64,000 nt of DNA, from positions 135,001 to 199,000 of the forward strand of contig RPFO01000310.1 in assembly GCA_009746045.1 (NCBI GenBank), in the 5' to 3' direction. Below the pieces are notes generated by a model, which was not told the origin of the DNA, made no database searches, and worked only from the letters and a program-made list of their open reading frames with translations. Shown piece after piece: positions 12,201 through 24,300 of the stretch. The number at the start of each line of letters is the position of its first letter. Positions within the stretch are counted from its first letter, which is position 1. This DNA is from Mesostigma viride. Lineage: Eukaryota; Streptophyta; Mesostigmatophyceae; Mesostigmatales; Mesostigmataceae. The position numbers were made by a program, and so were the translations under genes.

Positions 12201-15200
12201 TGCATTCGTGCTTGGGTTTGTGGGGTGGTTGGCAGGCATGCATGGGTGGGGTGGGGGGCTAGCATCCATGCAGGGGTGTTGGGGGGAGTCGGCATGCACA
12301 CTTGGGTGTGGGGGGGGGCTGCCATGCATGCATGGGGGTGGGGGGGGGCTGGCATGCGTGCGTGGGTGTGGGGTGGAGCTGCCATGCATGCGTGCGTTGG
12401 GGGGGAAGGGTTGAAATTGTCATACCACCTCCTTGCGGCTGGTCGGCTGCGCCCTCACCTACATTCTTGAACATCGTATCAAATGCTTCACCAGGGCAAG
12501 GAGAGATGGTGAAATACTTATTTGCAAATGGTTTCCAAGCCATCGAGGCAACAACCTTTCTATTATACGCGCCTGCCAGGGCCGGACATTCACGGCGCAA
12601 ACATTCTGCAGCTTTATCTCGCAGTTGATGCCCTTGCTGGTGTGGATGGTGCGAGGAAGCCCGCCATCCGTTAGATCGCCATCAGCAGTCCGGCGGCGCA
12701 CCTTGTCCCCACATCGGTGGCAATACCGGAGGTTCCTCTCTGTCGAATTATAATAGAAATGCTTTTCTGCGCAATAAAGATCGAGCACACGACAGCCGGA
12801 ACAACGGGTTTTCTTAGCACCGGAGCTCCCCCTCATAGATTATGCGGCGAAAAAACAAAATCAGAAAGACAACTCGAAAATAGCGAACGGTAACGATAAA
12901 ATAGACCCATCACTAATTAAAAATATGCATAGAGGCGCCATGTAGTCCATGCAGGGTGCGCTAACACAACGGCTTACTTTTTTGCACCGCTGCACCCGCG
13001 GGGCGCAGTGCACGGTTGGCTCGTAAACCCCCTTTGCGGCAACAATTTTTAGAATGGATTAGTTGGTCGCAAAATTCCGGAAAAAAATATCATGAATGTC
13101 GTCCAATCCCGGCGCATGTGCGGTAAAATTTCTCGAGTTTATTTTGCACAACAATCAATGATCGCCATTGTGTTCAATAATGCAGCCGACATAACCTTTT
13201 GATTGTCACGCGCACTGAAATTGCGATAGTTTGATGTGGAACCGGTGCTCGAGAAACGGACAAATAATTGCTCGGTTTGAAACTGACCACGATTTCTCAG
13301 TGGTCGATAGACCTAGTCTGCCACCTAAAAAAGTGTGTCCTGGCTATCAGCAACATTACGGACACTGGCAAATACCCCTTGAATCAGTCGGCTCCTTGCC
13401 AATTTCCCTCGTCCGTTCCAAACACCAAGGCAAATTTCAAGCTCAACTTGGCACGCATCGTTGTGGATAGCTACGGTGCTTAGCTACTCGGAGTACTCGA
13501 CCGTCAAGCGGAGGTTACGGCAGTTTCTACGCGAAACTCTTTTACTGATTGACGGTTGGCAGGGGTTTGTTTGGTTCCGCGCTTACTACCGTGGTTACAA
13601 AAACAAATACGACTTTGTCGCACGGTGGCGGGCCGCTAGAAAGCCTACGGAGCACATCTGCGGAAAGAATTTGGGGAAACAAATTGTGCGTTTGGATTTC
13701 TGCGCAACAGGGGTACGGAAAAGGTTTGCCGGAAACGTTTGCGAAACAAATTGGCCGACAAAATCGTAGTATATAAGGGCAACAAGTGTGGGGGCCCCTT
13801 CGGGGCATCTGACTTTCTGGCGCCTGAGTGGGCGATTGGCGTCTTCACCCGCGGGATGCGTCCGTGGGAACGCCGGCGCCACGGAGGGGAGTGCGGCGCA
13901 AACGGGCTGTGGCCGAGGGCGCCGAGGCGGGGGGGGGCAGCGGGAGCCATAAAATTTCGGCTTCGTACGGCCCGTCCGCAGGCGGAGCCCCCTGCTTTTC
14001 ACAGCTTCGAGCCGTTTCCTGCCCCGCGCCCCGTCTGAACACGTTCAGGCCAGTCAGCTCGCTAAAATTGGCACGGTCCGTCCTCGGTTACCGCAAAAAT
14101 TGGGTGGGAAGTAGGCCGAACCGAAAAATTACTCACTGTACATGCACAGAACTCCTTCAGACAAGTGGTCGAACTAAAATTTGGCACGGTTCGTCCTCTC
14201 TTCCACAAAATTGGCGCGCCTTTGGCTGAATTCAGCACGCGTTCAGAGCTCGTACGGTCCGTCTGCCCACTTTGGTTGCCCGCGCCCCGTTGAGCCTGGA
14301 CACTTTCCGTATCATGCGAAATCGTACGCTCCCGATTAAAAGTCAGGCTACGACAGGGTCCCCCTTGTGCCGTTCAGTACGCGCGCGTGGCACCGGTCTC
14401 CAGCCGCGGAGCATGTTTTATTACATTTGTTTGGATAAGACCCCCCAGCCCAAACTCTTCCTCCCAGTCGTATATGCCCCCCGCCAAAACGCGTGCATTT
14501 TGCTGCATTCAGCTTGCGTCAGCACCCGTTCAGAACTCCTCAGACTCGATCTTAGGCGGGTGTGACGGCGTTCAGGTCCGTGCGTACGGGCCTGAACTCG
14601 TGCCTCAGCTGGATTTTCAGCACTGGCCCTCGGGCATGGGGGTGCGTTCTGGCCATACGGTACGGCGCTCGCGGCAGAGTCAGGAGGTTTGGGGTTCTAC
14701 GTTGCGTCTCACGATCGTAGTTAAGGTATGGGAAATAAAGAATTGCTAAAAAACTTTCCGCCTGAAAACGCTAAAATAAACAAAAGAAATGTCAATTAAC
14801 TAAATCCCAGGGCTGTGGATTGGAGTAAAGATGTACTTACAAAACAAACACAGTAAATTAATTAATTTAATCTTGCCGGCCCTGGGGGGCTACTCTGGGG
14901 GAAGCAGCAAGCTGAAACAACAGAAAATCAGGGGATCTCACTGTAGTAAATAAGTGCCCGACTGCCTTGAACGGCTGCACGACAAAAAAACAAACAAAAA
15001 ATTTTAAATAAATAAACAAAAGCATGGGCCCCTACTTGGCTCCCAGCAATCAACCCAGGGTAATTCAAAACTCGCAGAGGGCAGAAATTGGGGATGCATG
15101 AAAACTACTAATGCGGGCGGTGTATGCATCGACCCATTTGCAAAAGTAGTCTAACTACCACGATCTTGTTTCTCCTTGCATGTCTGTTTGGCAGTGTTGG

Positions 15201-18087
15201 TATACCGTACCGACGATACACAACTGATGAATGAATGCAACCATGCTGCTGCTCTGCGGCGCACCTGGCAGTACCGATGACAGACCTGCTTGGTAGCCTC
15301 ACCAGGAAATCTTGATGGACTTGCTTGCGAATCGGGATATTGGAAGGGCATATTGGAGGGGGGCGTGCTATTGGGGTCAGGCTATCGGGTTGCGGACGTG
15401 CTATTCGGGTTGGGCTGCTGGAGGAGCATTGGGGACGTGATATTGGGGTCGGGCTATTGGAAGAGCATAGATCGAAGCCCAATGGGCCCCTCCACTTCCA
15501 ACCTGGCGAGCTTTGGGGGGCTCCAATGTTCTACGCCTGCAAAGCTTTTCTGGGATACTCCGAAGGGGGTTAATCTCCCCAGCTACCATTACTCTTGCCT
15601 CCAAGGCAAGGGGGTTTAGGGCTTACCTGTGTGGGGATTAGTTAAGGTGGGCTTCAAGAAAGTCGGGCTCACCTGTATGGGGATCAGAAGGCGGGCTTGA
15701 AGTTCGGCTTACCTGTATGGGGATTAGTAAAGCTGGACTTTCCTGTATCGGGATTAGTAAAGTTGGGCTTCCAGTTGAGCTCAACTGTATGGGGATTAGT
15801 AAAGTTGGGCTTCAAGTTGGGCTTACCTATGTGAGCTTATCTTAGCACGGGGTGCTATTAAAACAGCCCATAGTTTATTGGTATTACAACCATTACCCTG
15901 TCACCCCACTTTTGTGGCTTCTTTGATTTATTATGTTTGGCCCTCCCCTTTTTTTCCCCTTGTTGGTCTTGCCCTCCCCCTTGTGCACATGAGAAATTTC
16001 GCCAGGAGGCCAAGCTTGCCCAGAAGAGAGAGAGCAGCGAGTCGTCCCTCCTCTCAGCCGGGTTCCGCTACCCGCCGCCGTCACGCCGTGTGGTCACCTC
16101 CGCCATCGCGGCCGCCAGCAGCGCCGCCGAGGCACTCGTCTCATCCAAGCACGTGCGGGCCCTCCAGGGTGGCGCGCCGGTCGGGTCGCTCCCTGGGGAT
16201 GTGGCGATGACCGAGGCATCTCGGGCCTTAGCGCTCGCTGAGGAGGTGGTGTACCTGCAGAGCTTGCTGGAGAAGCTGGAAGGCGAGCTGTCGGCGGCCA
16301 AGGTGAGGGGGGGGGCAGAGCTTGTTGGAAAAGCTGGAGGGCAAGCTATCGGCAGCCAAGGTTGGTGAGGGGGGGGAGGGGCACAGAGCTTGTTGGAAAA
16401 GCTGGAGGGCAAGCTATCGGCAGCCAAGGTTGGTGAGGGGGGGGGGAAGGGGGAGAGCTTGTTGGAGGAGCTGGACGAGCGAGCTGTCGGCGGACAAGGG
16501 GGGGGCCAGGGGGGGGCTTGTGTCGCTGCCTTGTTTCCCTTTTAAGTGTTGATTAAGTCTAAATAAGGGTAGGATTGGTTGGGCTTGTCATAGTTCCATG
16601 AGGAGAGCGAGCTGCCAGGAGAGAGGGGAGGATAGTTTATGCTTGTCTCTAGTTTAGTTTTGCTTAGATATGCCTTGGTACTAGTAAAGGCATTAATAGG
16701 TTTGTCATTTAGTTTAGGTTTGCTTAGATATGGCTTGGTGTTAGTGCAGGCATCATTAGGTTTGTCATTAAGTTTAGTTTGCTTAGATATGCCTTGCTGC
16801 TAGTGCAGGCATCATTAGGCTTGTCATTAAGTTTAGTTTGCTTAGATATGCCTCGGTGCTAGTACAGGCATGATGAGGTTTGCTTAGATATGACTTGGTG
16901 CTAGTATAAGCATGATTAGGTTTGTCATGAAGTTTTGGTTTGCTTAGATATGCCTTGGTGCTAGTACAGGCATGATTAGGTTTGGTTAGATACACCTTGG
17001 AGCTAGTACATGCATGCTTAGATATTGTCGTCAGAAAAATGCTTAGATATGCCTTGGCACTACTATAGGCATGATTAGGTTTGTAAGGAGGGACAGCTGT
17101 CGGCAGCCAAAATGAGGTGGGGTCCCAAGGTGAGAGGGTGGCGTGGTACATTTTCCTCTTTAAGTGTGGGAAAGAGCGTTACTCTTAATTAGGGCAAGCT
17201 GTCAACGGCAAAGTTCTGTGCAATTAGGTAGAGAGGTGGCATTGAACTGCTCGTTCCACTCATTCTTCAAGTGGTGTATGGATTATTGGTGTAATTCGGC
17301 AGTTTGCTTTTTGTTGGGCTGATGGCTTGGGCGTCACTGCAGCCTGGGTGCTCTGGATATTACATTAGGGTGCACCATGCAGCCAACGCTGTGCACATTT
17401 TATATGGTGCAGTGCACATTTGCAGCCACACAAATGTGCAAGGTAGACTAATCTTAGTAACCATACCCCCCTACGTCCCTCGTACCGGCACGAGTGGCAT
17501 CATTCATCAATTAATAACCACGTAGACTGCAGTAAGGCTGCCCCATGGTGTATGAGTGGCATCATGGTGTTGGTCAATTTTGTGCCATAACAATTCAAAA
17601 CAAACTTTCTCTTTTGTCACCATGTGCAGGGTTGCGGTCACAGGTTGAATGTCCCCCATTTGTGCACCCTGCCTCAAACGCAGGCTGTTTGGCCTCGTTC
17701 TCTTGTGCCAACGCGCTCCCGGGGACTATAAACATCAAGTCCTGATTGGCACCTTGCCATGATACGGTGGTTGGCCCAAACACTTCGTGAAACTCGGGGG
17801 TCAACTGCCCGCCCAAGAGTTTGCGGCCTCGCATCCTGTGCCTTTCACGCTTGAAGGAGTGCATTTTCAACTCTCACGTAGTGCTGCTCACAAAACAAGA
17901 TTTGCAACATTTGATAACGTGTCAACCCCTGCAGGCAAAGGCCACCCTGGAGTCGGAGCAGGCCAGCGCGGCGCGTGCCGAGGTGGAGGACCTTCAGCTG
18001 CGGGTGTGCGCTTGCCCTCATTTTCGCTAACTACACTGTCCCTGACATATAGCCTGTGTGTACTTTGTTAGTCTGTGTGTGTGTGTC

Positions 18088-18121
<34 letters not shown>

Positions 18122-18326
18122 GGGGGGGGGGGGGGGGGGGGGGAGGGAGGGGAAGGAGGGAGGGAGGGAGGGAGGGAGGGAGGAGGGAGGAGGGAGGGAG
18201 GGAGGGAGGGAGGAGGGAGGGAGGGAGGGAGGGAGGGAGGGAGGGAGGGAGGGAGGGAGGGAGGGAGGGAGGGAGGGAGGGAGGGAGGGAGGGAGGGAGG
18301 GAGGGGGGGAGAGAGAGAGACAGAGA

Positions 18327-18398
<72 letters not shown>

Positions 18399-21300
18399 AG
18401 GTAGAAAGTATTTTATTACGGTCAAACCATGTTGCTACTTGTCCATAGTGTTACAAATGCTACATGACACGGACGGTATACCATTTCTAGGGGTAGCTGA
18501 AACTAATTTGTGTTTTCTCGTACGGTTGTGGATATCAGCAGAGCGGAAGAACCTATGCTTGCGGATGTCCTGCGCGCTCTAGTTCTCGCTGTAAATTAGT
18601 AAAATACGTGTGTGCATGTACTGCGGCCGCTAGTATCAGCGGGGGTGGAAGCAGGGATGCGGATGCTTGCTGGTTGGTATCCGCGCTTTCCTTTTACTGC
18701 AGCCGTATTGAACTTGTGTGTCATTAGGTCGTGTGTTATTAGGTGTCACTAGGTTGCCGCCCAGATCTTTTCTACCGTAAGGGCTGACTATACCCTTCCT
18801 TCTAGTTCTATGTTGTTCTACTTACTGCAAAGGTTAATAATTCATTCGCTATGTTGAAAGGTTAGACGTGGCATCGCTATTTTGAAATATTAGACATGAC
18901 CAGAGAAAGGAGAAGTACTTCTCCTTCAAGGGCATGACCCCTGGCAAGCAGGCATGAACATGGCCCCACAGGGTCGACTTGACCAATAGCCAGTCTTGGT
19001 TCTGCCATCGATGGTGAGCTGATGTCACCTGTAGTAATTCCATCCCTACCAAGGCCAACCCTCATAGTGCCATCCCTAATCATGCCACTTCTTATGGTGC
19101 CATCCCTAATCATGCCACTTCTTATGGTGCCATCCCTAATCATGCCACTTCTTATAGCGCCATCCCTAATCATGCCACTTCTTATGGTACCATCCCTAAT
19201 CATGCCACTTCTTATGGTGCCATCCCTAATCATGCCACTTCTTATAGCGCCATCCCTAATCATGCCACTTCTTATGGTGCCATCCCTAATCATGCCGCTT
19301 CTTATGTTGCCATCCCTAGTCATGCCACTTCTTATGGTGCCATCCTTATGGGTTGTGGGTGAACCCTGGGTATGCCCCTAAAAAACCTTAGGCTTCGGGA
19401 GAGGCCTTTATATTCTCCCAATCCGGCACCTCTAAATGCGTTCCAAGCCCATCTGTGGGCTCTGGACCACGGCCGGGTCAGCCTTACTGCATCCGCCATG
19501 CTTTTGCTACGCCGAAGCTTTATTGCACCCACAGTTGCGCCCGCACCATGATGCGGAGAGAGTGCTCTGTGGCCTGCCCACTTGAGGCAGTGAGAGAAGC
19601 TAGGGCGCCCTCACTCCTTATTGTGTATAGTGTTTGAAGGTTCCTTTATTGGTACCCACGTGACGCAGTCTACGTGATAATTTGTTAAGTAATTAATGGT
19701 GCCATCCCTTAAAGCGCCTTCCTAGTACAGTCATTCACACGGCTGAAGTTGGGTTCGCTTAAGTTGTGTTCACGCCTTAAGTTGGGTCGAATAGGATTTT
19801 GGCATTCTAAGTTCAAAGTAGTTCAGAATAGTATGTTTTAGTATATTAAGTCCAAATAAGTACAATTTAGTAGAGCCATTCACGCCTAGTTGGGTTGACC
19901 CCTCAAAAACCTAGAACCCAACTTAAGGCGTGAATGACTGTAATGCCATCCTATCACCGCTATAATGGACATGTATGCCTTTCAGTACCCTGTTCCCCTA
20001 TCCTTATTACGGCCATCATATCAAGGTTGTAGGGGACACGTGCCTTTCAGTACCCTGTTCCCCTATCCTTATTACGGCCATCATATCAAGGTTGTAGGGG
20101 ACACGTGCCTTTCAGTACCCTGTTCCCCTATCCTTATTACGGCCATCATATCAAGGTTGTAGGGGACACGTGCCTTTCAGTACCCTGTTCCCCTATCCTT
20201 ATTACGGCCATCATATCAAGGTTGTAGGGGACACGTGCCTTTCAGTACCCTGTTCCCCTATCCTTATTACGGCCATCATATCAAGGTTGTAGGGGACACG
20301 TGCCTTTCAGTACCCTGTTCCCCTATCCTTATTACGGCCATCATATCAAGGTTGTAGGGGACACGTGCCTTTCAGTACCCTGTTCCCCTATCCTTATTAC
20401 GGCCATCATATCAAGGTTGTAGGGGACACGTGCCTTTCAGTACCCTGTTCCCCTATCCTTATTACGGCCATCATATCAAGGTTGTAGGGGACACGTGCCT
20501 TTCAGTACCCTGTTCCCCTATCCTTATTACGGCCATCATATCAAGGTTGTAGGGGACACGTGCCTTTCAGTACCCTGTTCCCCTATCCTTATTACGGCCA
20601 TCATATCAAGGTTGTAGGGGACACGTGCCTTTCAGTACCCTGTTCCCCTATCCTTATTACGGCCATCATATCAAGGTTGTAGGGGACATGCTGTATTGGA
20701 TTGCAGACCCCCGTAACCCTCTGTATTTTTCGCTACCGCCAGAGCCGACACTCGATACCGGATAAGGACATGAGGTTGAACCGCATGCCTCCCTCGTCCT
20801 TGCCACCCGCAGATCCGCAAGATTTCTAGGGACGCGATTTCGACGCGGAAGATGGGGTCGGAGGAGCAGGTGAGGATCTGAGAGATGAAGCAACCAACAG
20901 CCAGCACACCACCACCACCACCGCCGCCGCCACCACTGTCAGCAGCACCAGCACCAACGCCAACACCAACACCACCTCCCTATTCACAACGTTCCCTAAC
21001 TAGGAATGGACCTGTTTCTACTACACTGGAACCTTGGATTTCATCCGCTGCCTTGCAAATTGTTGCTATAAATGGGCACCGGTTTACTACATGGGGGCTT
21101 CTGTACTTCATGCACGGACCTTCCCTTGACTATGAATGGAATCGCAGTCATTATGAATGGGCCCACGCCCATTACGCATGATCCCTCTTTTAATGCTACT
21201 TTCCCATTTGCATTTGAAAGTTACTTTCCCATTTGCTGGGTTGGAGCTACTTTCACCATGAATGGACATGCCTTTCTGCTACTTGAACAGTTGAACTCAT

Positions 21301-24300
21301 TTCTACCAGCCATATGTCTATTGTAGGAACTCATTCCTACCTTCCATATGTGTCCTGTATGTTACCTCCTATTCTTATGGCCCTCTGCAGAGCAAGCTGC
21401 AAGAACAGATCATCTACCTCCAGCAGACCATGCACTCACAGGTGGGCAGCCCGAAGCATAGGAAGGAGGCAAAGCAGGGGGAGCGGAGAGAGATGTGTAG
21501 TTTCCCTTTGTTGGATTTGGAATGCCAGCTGGCCATGGGCACCACAGGCGGAAACTCTTTTATAAAATTCTTGAAGTTTTTCTCTTTCTTCAAAAGCCCA
21601 TACAAACGGCAGATCCACCGAGGACAGGGAGAGAGCCGGCTGATGCATGAGCTTTAGATCTCATTTACAAAGGAGTATTGTGCATGGATTGGCATCAGAT
21701 CGTGCCATCATTGCTTTTTCCCGGCTGATCGGGTGCGTGCTGATGACCTGCTCAGCCAGCACGCATTTTACTAGAAACAAGCGGCATATTCTTTCTTGAA
21801 GTTTTGGTTTAGCGTTTGGGCCACTGGCCAGTTGTGGGCTGGCCAGTGCGCTATCAGCTAAGGATTTTGGTGCTATCTGTTCCAACCTCGCTATCATCAG
21901 GATGGGATTGCTGCTTCCATGGCTACAATAGAGTGCGCTAGCAGGCAAGGATTTCGGTACATACTTGCCCTATGCAGTGATGAAACTAGTCTGTTGATTG
22001 TTGCAGTGGTCATCCGTGATGAAACAGTCTGCTGTCGGTTCATGCCCTCGCACGATGCCTTGCAGTGCACCAAGTGCTATCCCTGCCAGCGCCCCCTAAG
22101 GATGTGCGTAGGTTGGGGCTAGCAATCTATAAAACATTTAGGGTGTTTCTGCCTTTGGTAGCCCCTGCTCGTGCCGTGTCTGGGGCATTTTCTCCGCGTT
22201 CCCACCTTTACTCCGTGTGTCTCGGTAATTGAATCGCAAATCCACCCACTCTTTACGTGCATTTGTTTGTGCCGTTGAATTCATCCATGTATCAACTTCC
22301 CGGCCCCTTCTGCGTGCACCCGACTACCCACCAACCACACTTACTCCCTCTTTCCACCTTCTTTCCCCTATTTCCCTTATCTTTCCTTTCCACCCTCTTT
22401 CCCCTATTTCCCTTATCTGTCCTTTCCACCCTCTTTCCCCTATTTCCCTTATCTGTCCTTTCCACCCTCTTTTCCCTCTTTCCCTTATTTGTCCTTTCCA
22501 CCCTCTTTCCCCTCTTCCCCTCATGCTTCCTTACTCCACCCTTACTCCTTTGGGCCCCGCAGGCGGCGCTCCAGGCGGAGGCGCAGCGTGCGGCGGAAGC
22601 CAACGCGGCGCTCAAGCAGGCGAGGGACGAGATCGGGCGCAAGGCTCAGATGATCACGACGCTGAAGAAGGAGCGGGAGGAGCAGGTGAGGCGGTCACTA
22701 CAAGACTTGCGGGAGGAGCAGGTTAGGCGGTCACTAGAACGAGGCGGGATGAGCAGGCGAACAGTCACTGTAAGTCGGTGAACAGTCACTGTATGTGGGA
22801 CGAGAAGAGCAGGTAAAGCAGTTACTACATGGACCTAGACATGAGATACCTACAGCGCCTTCTAGACGGGCCGTTAAACCTCTAAGTAAAAGAGAAGCGG
22901 TAAAAGCACGTCAAGCATTCGCTTTATGACATTGACACATGAGGCACATTACGAGCCCAGAAGGCAGGTACATGGCTACTAAGATAAGAACGTAGGGGAG
23001 CAGGTGGACGGCCAATGTGATACTGAGATGAGGGGTTGGAGCCGCTCACTGTAAGAGGAACAGGAAGGGCAAGCTAGTGATAGTGACCTGACAAGGAAGG
23101 GCACATACCAATCACTGTAAGAGGAAAGCGTAAGGCAGCCTTGCTGAGGAGAAGACAAGCTGGGAGAAGTGCTAGGTGGAGAGAGGGGGGAGGGCATGTG
23201 GTACCCAAGCATTTTTGCTTGGAAAACTCCTCACCGCGCACGTGCTGTTGCTGGGAGTGCTCGAGCGCATGCCTGATTCGGCGCTTGCCCCTGGCCGTGT
23301 CTGTGGTGTCCATGGTCGTGGCCATGTCGTACCGTTGCAGGCGCTCCAGCTGAAGACGGTGCTGCTGGCTTCTGTACGCACGGAGAACGAGCTGCAGAGA
23401 AAGTAAGGGGGACGCTGCACACAGAGAAGAGGGGAGGTCGCATACCAGGCTGATAACCTTTGGCCTGCGCTTGACCATCAATGCTAATCCATAATTGCAC
23501 TGATTGCACCCTAAAATTGCACCTTAAATCGCACCCTCAAATGCATCCCCAAATGCACTCTCAATTGCGCCCTCAAGCGCAACCTTAATGTGCAGCTATG
23601 CACCTACGCATCTATAATATGCACCCCCATCCCTGTCCCCGCTTTTGCCAGCAGCTTCACCCTCATTCACGCTCGGTTTGAGTGGATGTATTAGCCTAGC
23701 TTTTACGTTTTAGTTCACCCTGAGACGCTCATATAGCTCTTTGAATCGAAACCAACACAAGAGTTTGCTCTCTGTCTCATGTTCTATTGGTCTCGTTGTT
23801 TTTAATTCATTCTTATTTTTGTTTTTATTATGTTTCGTTCTTGGTCTCATGTTCTTTTGGTCTCATTATTTTTTCCATTGCTATTATTACTATTTGCTAC
23901 TGGTCTCATGTTCTATTCCATCCCCCAACTTTTCCTTCAACCCCCCCCGCGAATGCCCCTGCCGCCACCCACATGGCACAGAACGGAGGAGCTCCAGCTC
24001 TGCAAAGAGACGCTCAAGAAACTGCGCAACCGGCCGCTCTCGACCGAGCCGTCCGGGACCAATGACACCGACGACGACACCTTTAATGGGATGGGCTCGC
24101 TCAATCCCAACGTGGTCCAGCAGGCATGGGGGCCCAGTGGGAGCGAGGGCGCGTCCCCCCCCCGACCTCCCTCGGCCACCAAGTCCCCGATGCAAACCTT
24201 CGGTGCTAATGCTGGCGGCACGGCAACCGGGAAGCCCCCCCTGCGAGGGAACTCGTGGACCGAAGGGTCCAAGTTGCGGCGGCCAGCATCGGCGGCGCCG

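Larger units (their letters stand above)
4770..16005 (+). other. 11-kb intron holding an RPA-like inverted repeat and transposons
   Basis: The flanking exons (ending 4769, starting 16006) are both phase 0, so the interval is read as one intron unless small exons are hidden in it. It contains the RPA1-like inverted repeat (6431-8889), a minisatellite split by a hAT-like element (9716-12405) and an unrecognised ORF (12459-12836). The 4770-5980 part shows nothing recognisable. Confidence 0.45.

Noticed and set aside
17595-17870. 91-codon minus-strand ORF in an intron
   Set aside because: No motif, no partner exon and no repeat copy; length is within chance expectation for this GC content.
19971-20690. 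CRISPR-like regular repeats of 65 bp
   Set aside because: No unique spacers; the whole 65-bp unit is repeated, and the context is eukaryotic.
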